DNA of 36,571 nucleotides from Actinomycetota bacterium (GTDB lineage Bacteria; Actinomycetota; Actinomycetes; S36-B12): contig JAFMCH010000014.1 in the NCBI GenBank assembly GCA_017857875.1, positions 1 through 36,571 of the forward strand, in the 5' to 3' direction. Made by a program: the position numbers and the translations under genes. A model generated the notes under the pieces. The model saw only the letters and a list, made by a program, of their open reading frames with translations. It was not told where the DNA came from and did not search any database. The stretch's first letter is position 1; each line of letters opens with the position of its first letter. Of this stretch, positions 8,172 to 15,790 are shown in pieces.

Positions 8172-9328
8172 AGCAGTTCCAAAATCGTGGCGTTTGCCAT
8201 TCCTCCGCCCTCGCACATGCTCTGCAATCCGTAGCGGATGTCATTGCGTTTCATGTGGTGAACCAGCGTGCTCATCAAGCGGGCGCCGGAGGCTCCCAGC
8301 GGATGTCCGAGTGCGATGGCCCCGCCGAGAGGGTTCGTGATGTCGTGCGAGGCACTCGTATCGGCTAGCCAGGCGCCAAGTACGGAGGCGAACGCTTCAT
8401 TGATTTCGAAGGCGCCGACGTCTGCCAGGTCGAGACCGGACTTCGCGAGAACCTTTTCGGTAGCGGGAATCGGGCCGGTCAGCATGATTACCGGATCAAC
8501 TCCGGCAACCGCGAAGGAGTGAAAACGGGCGATGGGAGTGAGCCCGAGTTCTGCAGCTTTGGCGGAGGTCATGATCAACATGGCAGCGGATCCGTCGGAA
8601 ATCTGCGAAGCGTTGCCGGCCGTAACCACGCCATCATCAAGAAATGGCGTTTTGAGTCCCGCGAGTCCCTCAACCGTCGTCGTATCTCGGATGCCTTGAT
8701 CGACGCTAATCAGTCCCGCCTCGGTGTCGATCGGCAGAATCTCTGCATTGAACAGCCCATCGCGCGTTGCCCGTGCTGCCCGCTGGTGTGAGTTAGCCGC
8801 CAATTCGTCCAGATATGCCCGTGACAGATTCCATCGCTGAGCGATCATCTCGGCGCTGATTCCCTGGTTGACCAGACGACCCTCGTAGCGTTGCTTCATC
8901 ATGGGCCCAAACGGACCATCGCCGCCCTCAGTGTTGGAGAACATCGGCACGCGCGACATTGATTCGACGCCGCCGGCGATCGCTACGTCGTATTGGCCGG
9001 AGATGACTCCAGCCGCAGCAAAGTGAGCCGCCTGTTGACTAGATCCGCATTGCCGGTCAACGGTAGTTCCGACAACGCTTTCGGGAAAACCTGCGGCAAG
9101 GGCGGCATTGCGGCCGACGTTGAATGATTGTTCGCCCACCTGCGACACACAGCCCCACACGACATCGTCAACCACAACCGGGTCAATGCCCGTGCGCTCG
9201 ACGAGACCACGGAGCACGTGCGCTGACAGGTCTACCGGGTGGATACCCGACAGCTGACCTTTTATCGGCTTTCCCACACCCACCGGAGTCCGAATAGCTT
9301 CGACAATTACTGCGTCACGATTGGTCAT
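8168..9328 (-). CDS. thiolase (acetyl-CoA acyltransferase)
   Basis: The 386-aa product has the complete thiolase active site: Cys94 in DRQCGSSQQAAHFAA, His342 in GHPLGASGAR and Cys372 in the C-terminal MCEGGGMANATI. It cleaves 3-oxoacyl-CoA with CoA, or runs the reverse condensation. GAGGAG precedes the ATG at a good distance. It lies 29 nt after the CurA-like gene and overlaps the LLM gene by GTGA. It is closely similar in layout to the thiolase at 33824-35020 (QVGEQS, SQGISAELIA-RW-LSR and CE-GGMANATILE are shared patterns), so the two probably belong to one subfamily and may serve homologous steps. Confidence 0.93.
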   Translation of the reverse strand: MTNRDAVIVEAIRTPVGVGKPIKGQLSGIHPVDLSAHVLRGLVERTGIDPVVVDDVVWGCVSQVGEQSFNVGRNAALAAGFPESVVGTTVDRQCGSSQQAAHFAAAGVISGQYDVAIAGGVESMSRVPMFSNTEGGDGPFGPMMKQRYEGRLVNQGISAEMIAQRWNLSRAYLDELAANSHQRAARATRDGLFNAEILPIDTEAGLISVDQGIRDTTTVEGLAGLKTPFLDDGVVTAGNASQISDGSAAMLIMTSAKAAELGLTPIARFHSFAVAGVDPVIMLTGPIPATEKVLAKSGLDLADVGAFEINEAFASVLGAWLADTSASHDITNPLGGAIALGHPLGASGARLMSTLVHHMKRNDIRYGLQSMCEGGGMANATILELL

Positions 9329-9357
9329 CTTGCTCTCCTCATGTGTGGACGTGCGAC

Positions 9358-10413
9358 TTAATGATGGGTTGGGCGTGGAATGCGAATGAGTACCTTGCCC
9401 AGATGCTGACCGGCTAGTTGTGCTTTCAGGGCCGAGGGAGCCTGGTCAAGGCCGTCGACGATGTGTTCGTGCAGAGTGAGCTCGCCGGCCTGATGCCATT
9501 CGGTGAGCTCGGCTAGTGCTTGCTCCTCTGACTCGCCGTATCGCGACTGCAGGAAACCCCTGATCGTGAGTGAGCGATCAAGAATGATGCGCTCGTGGCG
9601 TGGCCCACCGCCGGGCGTTCGACTGTCAAGGGCGATCGTTCCGCAGATCACGACTCGCCCATCGACTGCCATCTGCGTCATCACCAAGTCGTGAACGGGC
9701 CCACCTGTGTTATCGAAAAAGACGTCAACGCCGTGGGGGGCTAGTAACCGCAGTTGCTCATCCAAGTCCGGACTGTCGCGGATGAGGGAGTGGGGAAGCC
9801 CGTAGGCGGACGCGCAAAGTTCGGCTTTTTCGGCGCTGCCGACGATGCCGATGACGTGTGCCCCCGTTCGTGCGGCGATCTGCGCGGCAATACTGCCCAC
9901 GGCGCCGGCTGCCGATGTCACCACAACGGTGTCGGTACGTGTAACTCCCGCGATAGTGACCATGCCGACATAGGCTGAAAGCCCGATATGGCCAAGTATG
10001 CCAAGGGCAAGGGACGCCGGGTCGAGGTCTTGCGGTAGCACTCGGCGAATGTCAGTCGTATCGCTGACGTGCTGTTCCCGCAGACCAAATGGCCCAAGAA
10101 CTAGTTCACCTGGCGGCAGTGTGTCGTTCCTGCTCTCGATAACCCGACCGACGCCATAGGCGCGCATGACTGATCCGGGCACGATGGGCTTGCCTCGCCC
10201 GGGATTCGCAGCCGCCCATGTGCGCATTGCCGGGTCGATCGAAATCCACTCCAGTGCGATTCGCACTTGACCGTCTGACAAATCCTGGTGCGCGGCCTGT
10301 TGGATGCGGAAGTCGTCAGGTTCGGGAAGCAGGTCTGGGTGGCGCAGCAGGACCACTTCAGCGAACGTGGAATGTTCCGCGCGTGATGCCTCGATCGTCG
10401 GAGACTTGCTCAC
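9358..10413 (-). CDS. NADP-dependent MDR-family reductase (CurA-like), second copy
   Basis: The 351-aa product is a zinc-free MDR protein with nucleotide-binding motif VTSAAGAVGSIAAQIAARTG and the VDVFFDNTGGPVHD segment. WISIDPAMRTWAAANPGRGKPIVPGSVMRAYGVGRV in the N-terminal half is typical of curcumin reductase-like enzymes that reduce C=C bonds of enones. The start is a GTG whose GTGA overlaps the SDR stop (10410-10413). It is related to but clearly different from the protein at 3216-4262, so the two probably act on different intermediates. The operon context of acyl-CoA dehydrogenase, SDR and thiolase suggests a role near beta-oxidation of a keto-compound (inference). Confidence 0.88.
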   Translation of the reverse strand: MSKSPTIEASRAEHSTFAEVVLLRHPDLLPEPDDFRIQQAAHQDLSDGQVRIALEWISIDPAMRTWAAANPGRGKPIVPGSVMRAYGVGRVIESRNDTLPPGELVLGPFGLREQHVSDTTDIRRVLPQDLDPASLALGILGHIGLSAYVGMVTIAGVTRTDTVVVTSAAGAVGSIAAQIAARTGAHVIGIVGSAEKAELCASAYGLPHSLIRDSPDLDEQLRLLAPHGVDVFFDNTGGPVHDLVMTQMAVDGRVVICGTIALDSRTPGGGPRHERIILDRSLTIRGFLQSRYGESEEQALAELTEWHQAGELTLHEHIVDGLDQAPSALKAQLAGQHLGKVLIRIPRPTHH

Positions 10414-11147
10414 ATTGATAGCCCACCGTCCACGGGGAGCACAGCACCGGTGATGTAACCGGCTTCGCGTGAGGCGAGAAATCCAATAGCCGCTGCCATT
10501 TCTGACGGATGCGCGAAGCGACCCATCGGAATGCCAGCAGCAATTTCGGCTAGCTTGTCCGGAGGAATTGAGGAGACCATGCGAGTCTCCGCATTTGGTG
10601 AAATCGCGTTCACCGTGACGCCAAAACGAGCCAACTCTTTGGCTGCTGTTTTCGTGAATCCGATAATTCCGGCCTTCGCTGTCGCGTAGTTGGCTTGTCC
10701 GGTATTGCCATGCAAACCGGTGTAGGACGTGACGTTAATGACGCGACCAAATTCCTGCTGGCGAAAGTGGGGAACACAAGCGCGGGTCAGCCTGAACGTG
10801 CCACCGGCATGGACGCCGAGGACAGCGTCCCAATCCTCATCGGAAATCTTCCACAAGACTTTGTCGCGGAGGATTCCGGCGTTGTTCACCAGGATGTCTA
10901 CCCGACCGGTGGTTCCCATCACATCCGCAATGGCTTTGTCGACCGATTCGGTATTGCTGACATCCGCCGCGATGCCCTTCGCCCCGACTTGGTCGGAGGC
11001 AACATCGAGTTCGTTTTCGTCGAAATCGATCAGGACGGTGTCGGCTCCAGCCTCCACAAAAAAGCGCCCAATTTCCAGGCCGATGCCGCGGGCTGCCCCG
11101 GTGATGACCGCCGTTTGTCCGCTGAAGTCGTACGTGAGATTGCCCAT
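10410..11147 (-). CDS. SDR-family oxidoreductase (FabG-like)
   Basis: The 245-aa classical short-chain dehydrogenase shows the cofactor motif TGAARGIG (16-23), NNAG (88-91) and a catalytic Ser141, Tyr154, Lys158 (YATAK). It ends in GAVLPVDGGLSM, typical of FabG-like enzymes that interconvert 3-hydroxyacyl and 3-oxoacyl groups or other secondary alcohols. The acidic Asp41-Phe-Asp43 after the second strand favours NAD over NADP (inference). AGGAGGG precedes the ATG. It lies between the acyl-CoA dehydrogenase (23 nt upstream) and the CurA-like reductase (4-nt overlap), which fits a beta-oxidation-like sequence. Confidence 0.9.
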   Translation of the reverse strand: MGNLTYDFSGQTAVITGAARGIGLEIGRFFVEAGADTVLIDFDENELDVASDQVGAKGIAADVSNTESVDKAIADVMGTTGRVDILVNNAGILRDKVLWKISDEDWDAVLGVHAGGTFRLTRACVPHFRQQEFGRVINVTSYTGLHGNTGQANYATAKAGIIGFTKTAAKELARFGVTVNAISPNAETRMVSSIPPDKLAEIAAGIPMGRFAHPSEMAAAIGFLASREAGYITGAVLPVDGGLSM

Positions 11148-11170
11148 TTGGCCCTCCTAGGTTGGTCGAT

Positions 11171-12316
11171 TCAGAGGCCGAGATCGCGGCCGATGATTTC
11201 CTTCATGATTTCGTTGGTGCCACCCCAGATGCGGGTGACGCGCGCGTCAAGCCACGCGCGTGCAACGCGATATTCCTTCATATATCCGTAGCCGCCGAAC
11301 AGTTGAACGCATGCATCGACGACTTCGTTTTGGATGTCCGCGGTCCAGTACTTGGCCTTTGCTGCATCGACAGCGGTGAGCTCTGCACGTGCATGTGCAT
11401 CGACGCACGCATCAACATAGGCCTGGGTGACGTCGATTTTCGTGACGAGCTCGGCGAGGAGAAATTTATTGTGCTGAAAGGACCCGATGGTCTGACCGAA
11501 CGCTTCGCGGGTGCGCGCATAGTCGAGTGTTTCGTCGAGTATTGATCGGGCCTGGGCCAGATTGCCGACGGCCGCCCCAATCCTCTCTTGCGGTAGTTGC
11601 TCCATCATCTGGATGAATCCGCGATCGACCTCGCCGATCACATGCTCGTCGGTGAGCACGACATCGTTGAAGAATAATTCCGACGTGTTGGCCTCTGGCT
11701 GGCCGACTTTGTCCAGTTTGCGACCCCGCTCAAATCCAGGAGTCCCAGACTCGACGGCGAACAAGGTGATGCCTTTCGCCCTCTTCTCCGGTGACGTCCG
11801 GGCGGCGACGATAACCAGGTCAGCAGTAAAACCGTTGGTAATGAACGTTTTTGAGCCATTCAGAATCCACGTATCGTCGCGTCGGACGGCGCTTGTGCGC
11901 AAGGCTGCGAGATCAGATCCACCGGATGGTTCGGTCATCGCAATGGTCATTACGAGATCGCCAGTAGCTGCGCGGGGGAGCCAGCGTGCTTGCTGTTCGG
12001 GGGTGCCGTAAATGGTCAAGTAAGGAACGGCTACGTCGAAATGCATTTGGAAGCACGAATGAAATGCCATGCTTGCAGCCCCGAGTTCTTCTTGCAGCAC
12101 GGCATTGAATCGGTAGTCATCAGGTGCCGTGCCGCCAAAACTTTCTGGGATTTCAAGCCCGAGAAGATCAGCCTTACCCGCCGCGTGCCACGCAGAACGA
12201 GGGATTTCCCGCGCTGCGACGAACTCCTCATAACCGGGGAGCAGGGTCCGCTCGACGAACGCCCTGGCAGTTTGCCGAAAATCTTCATGGTCGGCTGAGT
12301 AAAGAGTGCGTAGCAT
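11171..12316 (-). CDS. acyl-CoA dehydrogenase (LCAD/isovaleryl-CoA type)
   Basis: The 381-aa product has the FAD signature MTEPSGGSD (127-135) and the C-terminal FGGYGYMKEYRVARAWLDARVTRIWGGTNEIMKEIIGR. The usual medium-chain catalytic Glu before GT is Gly here (WGGTNEI), while Glu244 in QLPQERIGAAV matches the alternative position used by long-chain and isovaleryl-CoA dehydrogenases. It should make an alpha,beta-double bond in an acyl-CoA, with FAD and electron-transferring flavoprotein. It is the first gene of a five-gene minus-strand operon and has an AGGGAG ribosome-binding site. The gene is divergent from another acyl-CoA dehydrogenase, with a palindromic operator candidate between them. 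Confidence 0.92.
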   Translation of the reverse strand: MLRTLYSADHEDFRQTARAFVERTLLPGYEEFVAAREIPRSAWHAAGKADLLGLEIPESFGGTAPDDYRFNAVLQEELGAASMAFHSCFQMHFDVAVPYLTIYGTPEQQARWLPRAATGDLVMTIAMTEPSGGSDLAALRTSAVRRDDTWILNGSKTFITNGFTADLVIVAARTSPEKRAKGITLFAVESGTPGFERGRKLDKVGQPEANTSELFFNDVVLTDEHVIGEVDRGFIQMMEQLPQERIGAAVGNLAQARSILDETLDYARTREAFGQTIGSFQHNKFLLAELVTKIDVTQAYVDACVDAHARAELTAVDAAKAKYWTADIQNEVVDACVQLFGGYGYMKEYRVARAWLDARVTRIWGGTNEIMKEIIGRDLGL

Positions 12317-12452
12317 GGAAACTCCCTGCCGAAGTGGTGGTCAGAGCAATACGCCGTGATCGAATTGGTGGTTCTATTGATTTTTAGAAGGCGCACGGCG
12401 ATACTAACAAGCGTTAGTTTTAAAGTCACTACTGTGCGCCAAGGAGGCGGCA
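12317..12452. promoter_or_regulatory. divergent promoter region of two acyl-CoA dehydrogenase operons
   Basis: These 136 bases lie between divergent acyl-CoA dehydrogenase genes. On the minus strand, TTGTTA (12406-12411) and TAAAAA, 18 nt apart, are a possible promoter overlapping the palindrome at 12403-12418. On the plus strand, TAGTTT (12415-12420) could be a -10 box. AAGGAGG at 12441-12447 is a strong ribosome-binding site for the gene at 12453. Confidence 0.4.
12403..12418. promoter_or_regulatory. inverted repeat, candidate TetR operator
   Basis: ACTAAC-AAGC-GTTAGT is a perfect 6-bp inverted repeat with a 4-bp spacer, in the middle of a divergent promoter region. TetR regulators of acyl-CoA metabolism often bind such short palindromes, and a TetR gene lies in the plus-strand operon at 13695. 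The link is inferred from position. The arm GTTAGT recurs at 15100-15105 in the gap before the PPDK partner gene. Confidence 0.5.
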
Positions 12453-13661
12453 ATGGAATTTGCCTATGACTCGACCGTGACTGACCTGCAGTCAACGGCG
12501 CAGGAATTTCTTGTCGACCACGTGTTGCCTGCTGAACCCATCTACGCGGCTCAGCGTCGCGAGATCGGCGCCTGGGACACACCTGCGGTTATTGACGAAC
12601 TCAAAATTGAGGCCAGGCGAAGAGGATTGTGGAATCTTTTCTTGCCCGGCGATAGGGGTGCGGGCCTCACGAACCTCCAGTACGCACCGATCGCCGAGAT
12701 CTCTGGTAGAAGCCCTTGGATCATGCCCGAAGCAATGAACTGCTCGGCCCCAGACACGGGGAACATGGAGATCTTGCACCACTTTGCCACCCCTGAGGTT
12801 CGTGAAAAGTGGCTTCCAGCCTTGCTTGAAGGCGAAATCCGCTCGGTGTACTCAATGACCGAGCCCGCGGTAGCGAGTTCGGATGCCAACAACATTGCGA
12901 CTCGGATCACGCAGGAGAACGGCGGGTTTCGAATCCAGGGCCGCAAGTGGTGGTCGAGTGGCGCGATGAGTCCTGCCTGCAAGGTGGCGATCGTTATGGG
13001 TCTTTCGGATCCCGACGGCGACAAGCACCGCCGCCACAGCATGATCGTCGTTCCTCTTGACACCCCTGGTGTCAACATCATTCGGTCTACGAGCGTCTTC
13101 GGCTACACCGACGGTGGGCATGGAGGCCACGCAGAAATTGACTATGACGTCTGGGTTCCTCATGATCACCTGCTGGGCGAGCTTCACGGTGGCTTCGCTA
13201 TCGCTCAAGCTCGGCTAGGCCCTGGTCGAATCCACCACGCTATGCGTCTGATCGGCATGGCCGAGCGAGCCTACGACCTGATGTGCGAGCGAGCACTCGT
13301 TCGCTTCCCCTTCGGAAAGTCCATTGCCGAGCAGGGAGTCTTTCAGGATTGGATCGCGGAGGCGCGAATCAAGATCGAAATGAATCGACTACTCGTTTTG
13401 AAAACTGCGTGGCTGATGGACACTGTCGGAAACCGCGGTGCTTCGGTTGAGATTTCTGCCATCAAGGTGTCGACGCCGGAGATGGCCACTTGGGTAATAG
13501 ACCGGGCGATCGAAACATTTGGTGGGGCTGGCGTCAGCCAAGACACGCCTTTGGCTGAGTTGTACGCGACGGCACGGATGCTGCACATCGCCGATGGTCC
13601 AGACGAGGTGCACAAGATGGCTCTGGCTCGACGGGAACTTCGTCGGTACAAGACGTCCTGA
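12453..13661 (+). CDS. acyl-CoA dehydrogenase, ACAD10/ACAD11/IBR3-type
   Basis: The 402-aa product belongs to the ACAD branch with NCSAPDTGNMEIL (96-108), MTEPAVASSDA (135-145), GPGRIHHAMR and the C-terminal IADGPDEVHKMALARREL. The usual EGT-EI is replaced by DGPDEVH, as in ACAD10/11. This branch includes enzymes acting on 4-phosphoacyl-CoA made from 4-hydroxyacyl-CoA in mammals (ACAD10/11) and in bacterial levulinate use (LvaC), as well as ordinary acyl-CoA dehydrogenases. Strong AAGGAGG ribosome-binding site, 5 nt spacing. It heads the plus-strand operon with TetR, HAD and PPDK-like genes. Whether it uses phosphorylated substrates here is open. Confidence 0.9.
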   Translation: MEFAYDSTVTDLQSTAQEFLVDHVLPAEPIYAAQRREIGAWDTPAVIDELKIEARRRGLWNLFLPGDRGAGLTNLQYAPIAEISGRSPWIMPEAMNCSAPDTGNMEILHHFATPEVREKWLPALLEGEIRSVYSMTEPAVASSDANNIATRITQENGGFRIQGRKWWSSGAMSPACKVAIVMGLSDPDGDKHRRHSMIVVPLDTPGVNIIRSTSVFGYTDGGHGGHAEIDYDVWVPHDHLLGELHGGFAIAQARLGPGRIHHAMRLIGMAERAYDLMCERALVRFPFGKSIAEQGVFQDWIAEARIKIEMNRLLVLKTAWLMDTVGNRGASVEISAIKVSTPEMATWVIDRAIETFGGAGVSQDTPLAELYATARMLHIADGPDEVHKMALARRELRRYKTS

Positions 13662-13694
13662 AAACATCTTTGATGTGGCTGCTATGAAAGCTTC

Positions 13695-14345
13695 ATGATG
13701 CCTGGCGCATCAACTGTTGACGCCATCCGGCGGGTCGGTCTTGAGATGTTTGCTCGTGATGGGTACGAGGCGACGACGATGCGGGCCATTGCCGGTGAAG
13801 TGGGAATCCAGGCCGGAAGCTTGTATAACCACTTCGCTTCCAAGGAAGAGATTCTCTGGGATCTGACACAGGGTGCGCTCATGGAATTGACGAGTCGAAT
13901 TCGCGAGTCGATGGAGACCCTTGCCGTTGATGCTGATGCGCAGGCTCGGTTGTGTGCTTTCGTTGATGCGCATGTTCGCTTTCATGCCCTCAACAGTGAC
14001 CAGGCAAGCATCGTCAACCGACAGATGGCGGGGCTGTCTGCGATGCACTACCGACAGGCGGTGTCACTTCGGGCGACGTTCGAAGCTCAGTTGGGTGAGA
14101 TCTTGCAGGAGGGCAACGCATCTGGTGAATTCCATGTCATTGATTTTCGGATGTCTGTCATCGCGATTTTGCAGATGTGTATTTCAGTCTCAACCTGGTA
14201 CCGCGCGGACGGAAAATTGAGCCCAAATGAGATCTGCGCCGTATATGTGCAACTGGCTCAGCGGATGGTTGGCCTTGACACGCGAGCGTCAATGACGCGT
14301 GTCCCAATGAAAAGTCTGCCGATGAAAGGAGTTTCTGAGCGATGA
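13695..14345 (+). CDS. TetR-family transcriptional regulator
   Basis: The 216-aa product has an N-terminal TetR helix-turn-helix (about residues 27-57: TTMRAIAGEVGIQAGSLYNHFASKEEIL) and a helical ligand-binding domain. The C-terminal part resembles TetR regulators of fatty-acid and CoA-ester catabolism. It starts at ATG 13695 or the adjacent ATG 13698, 33 nt after the acyl-CoA dehydrogenase, and overlaps the HAD gene (ATGA). It is likely a repressor that binds the palindrome at 12403-12418 and is relieved by an acyl-CoA or related ligand (inference). The last 20 or so residues look like an unstructured tail. Confidence 0.9.
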   Translation: MMPGASTVDAIRRVGLEMFARDGYEATTMRAIAGEVGIQAGSLYNHFASKEEILWDLTQGALMELTSRIRESMETLAVDADAQARLCAFVDAHVRFHALNSDQASIVNRQMAGLSAMHYRQAVSLRATFEAQLGEILQEGNASGEFHVIDFRMSVIAILQMCISVSTWYRADGKLSPNEICAVYVQLAQRMVGLDTRASMTRVPMKSLPMKGVSER

Positions 14346-15028
14346 GTCACCACTCGCTGGATCTGGATCAATCGCTGGGGGCGGTTCTTTTCGACTGGGA
14401 TGGGACTTTGGTCGACACTGGTGGAATCCTGCTGGATTGCTGGCAGGCGTCAACCGAGGAGGTGCTCGGCTATCGCTTTCCGGTTGAAGAGTCCGATCGC
14501 CGTCGGGTTCTGTCGATGCGGGCTGTCGATAGTTTTCCTACGATCACGAGCGGACCCGAGCAGGCAGCGCAACTCACTCGCGCATTCGATCGCATTTACG
14601 CACAATTAGCCCCCACGCACGTTCAGGTGCACTCGGGTGCTGCCGAACTCCTCGGAGATCTAAAGGACCGTGGAATTCGCACAGGGGTCGTGACTTCCAA
14701 GGCATCGGCGCGTTACGAGATTGACGCGCAGATCGCGGGTCTAGGCGCCCTGATGGACGTCGTGATTACCGGAGATGACGTGGTCAAGGGAAAACCTGAT
14801 CCCGAGGGCATTCACCGCGCCCTGGCCCGCCTTGCGGTGACCTCAGCAGCGTCTGTCTATGTGGGCGATGGACCCGTTGATGCGAAGGCCGGCAAGGCAG
14901 CCGGTTTAGGTACGGTGCTGGTAGGTCATGGGTTGCATTCCCGCGAAGAGTTCCAAACGGTGGACCCTGACGTGATTGTGGATGATCTGCAGCAACTCGC
15001 GGCGATATTGCGCGCGATCCCGGCCTAA
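14342..15028 (+). CDS. HAD-superfamily hydrolase (phosphoglycolate phosphatase-like)
   Basis: The 228-aa product has all HAD motifs: FDWDGTL with Asp18 and Asp20, VVTSK (motif II), the GKPDPEGIHRAL segment with the motif III lysine, and GDGPVDAKAGKAAG (motif IV). The cap insertion after motif I is of the C1 type, as in Gph/pyrophosphatase PpaX. It should hydrolyse a small phosphate ester. AAAGGAG lies about 10 nt before the ATG, which overlaps the TetR stop. A second HAD protein follows at 17551. Two phosphatases beside PEP-synthase-like proteins suggest that phosphorylated intermediates are handled here (inference). Confidence 0.87.
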   Translation: MSHHSLDLDQSLGAVLFDWDGTLVDTGGILLDCWQASTEEVLGYRFPVEESDRRRVLSMRAVDSFPTITSGPEQAAQLTRAFDRIYAQLAPTHVQVHSGAAELLGDLKDRGIRTGVVTSKASARYEIDAQIAGLGALMDVVITGDDVVKGKPDPEGIHRALARLAVTSAASVYVGDGPVDAKAGKAAGLGTVLVGHGLHSREEFQTVDPDVIVDDLQQLAAILRAIPA

Positions 15029-15168
15029 GACCTCCACGCTCAAGAAGGTACAAACATCCGACTAATTTTGCGAAACGAGATCGGGGTTGCTGTCTTTTCG
15101 TTAGTCTAATGTGTCATATTCCTCACCCAAACATCAGATCTTTAATCCCACAGGGAAAGGTGCCCACC
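15029..15168 (+). promoter_or_regulatory. gap with possible internal promoter
   Basis: This 140-nt gap is the largest within the plus-strand operon and is AT-richer than its surroundings. It contains a near-palindrome CGTTAG-T-CTAATG (15099-15111) sharing the GTTAGT arm with the candidate TetR operator at 12403. It may carry a promoter for the PPDK-like pair. No confident -35/-10 pair was found. AGGGAAAGG (15152-15160) serves as ribosome-binding site for the GTG at 15169. Confidence 0.3.
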
Positions 15169-15786
15169 GTGAGTGAGCAGGAGTTATCGCTGGATTTCTT
15201 GGCAGTCCACGGCCTTGCCGTACGCAAGGCTGCCGGCCCCGGTGCCGTCGCCGACTTGCTGAACGCAGACGAGACCGCAGTGGCCGCTATTTTCGACGCG
15301 GCCATGGCCGAGGGAAAGATAGCCGGAGCCAAGGGCATCTTCATGGTGGCACCGGCAGGGCAGGCCTGGCTGGCGGATCAGTACCCCGTTGTGTATGCCA
15401 CCGCCCGCGAAGACGGAGAACTAACGGCTGCGTATGAGAGATTCGAGCGAGTGAACACGCAATTGTTGGCGTTGTTCACCGACTGGCAAACGATGCCCGC
15501 AGGAGGTCAGCGGGTACCGAATGACCATTCAGATCCTGACTACGACCGTGTGATTATTGACCGACTCGGCGACCTTCATGAGCGGGCCGAGCGAGTGGTC
15601 GGCAGCTGTAGCGCAGCTCAGCCACGACTTGGTCGTTATCTTGAGCGACTAGAGGCCGCTTACGACAAGGTCCTCGCGGGAGACACCGATTATGTCAGTG
15701 GCGTGCGTATCGACAGTTACCACACGGTGTGGTTTGAACTTCATGAAGACCTACTTCGCATGCTCGGTCGCCAGCGTCAGGAGTGA
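15169..15786 (+). CDS. uncharacterised partner protein of PPDK-like enzyme
   Basis: About 205 aa, starting from the GTG at 15169 with AGGGAAAGG 8 nt before it; an upstream ATG at 15109 lies in apparent leader. The N-terminal 70 residues (FLAVHGLAVRKAAGPGAVADLLNADETAVAAIFDAAMAEGKI) look like a winged-helix-type fold with a beta-wing. The second half is helical and ends in SGVRIDSYHTVWFELHEDLLRMLGRQRQE, with conserved-looking aromatic and acidic residues. I cannot name a characterised family. The next gene starts 4 nt after its stop, so it is almost certainly a dedicated partner of the PPDK-like protein, perhaps supplying substrate binding or the missing C-terminal function. No signal peptide or membrane segment. 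Confidence 0.75.
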   Translation: MSEQELSLDFLAVHGLAVRKAAGPGAVADLLNADETAVAAIFDAAMAEGKIAGAKGIFMVAPAGQAWLADQYPVVYATAREDGELTAAYERFERVNTQLLALFTDWQTMPAGGQRVPNDHSDPDYDRVIIDRLGDLHERAERVVGSCSAAQPRLGRYLERLEAAYDKVLAGDTDYVSGVRIDSYHTVWFELHEDLLRMLGRQRQE

Positions 15787-15790
15787 ATCT

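Noticed and set aside
14145-14160. GATGTCT-type matches inside coding sequence (for example within the TetR gene)
   Set aside because: Short matches within genes are expected by chance and have no flanking arms.
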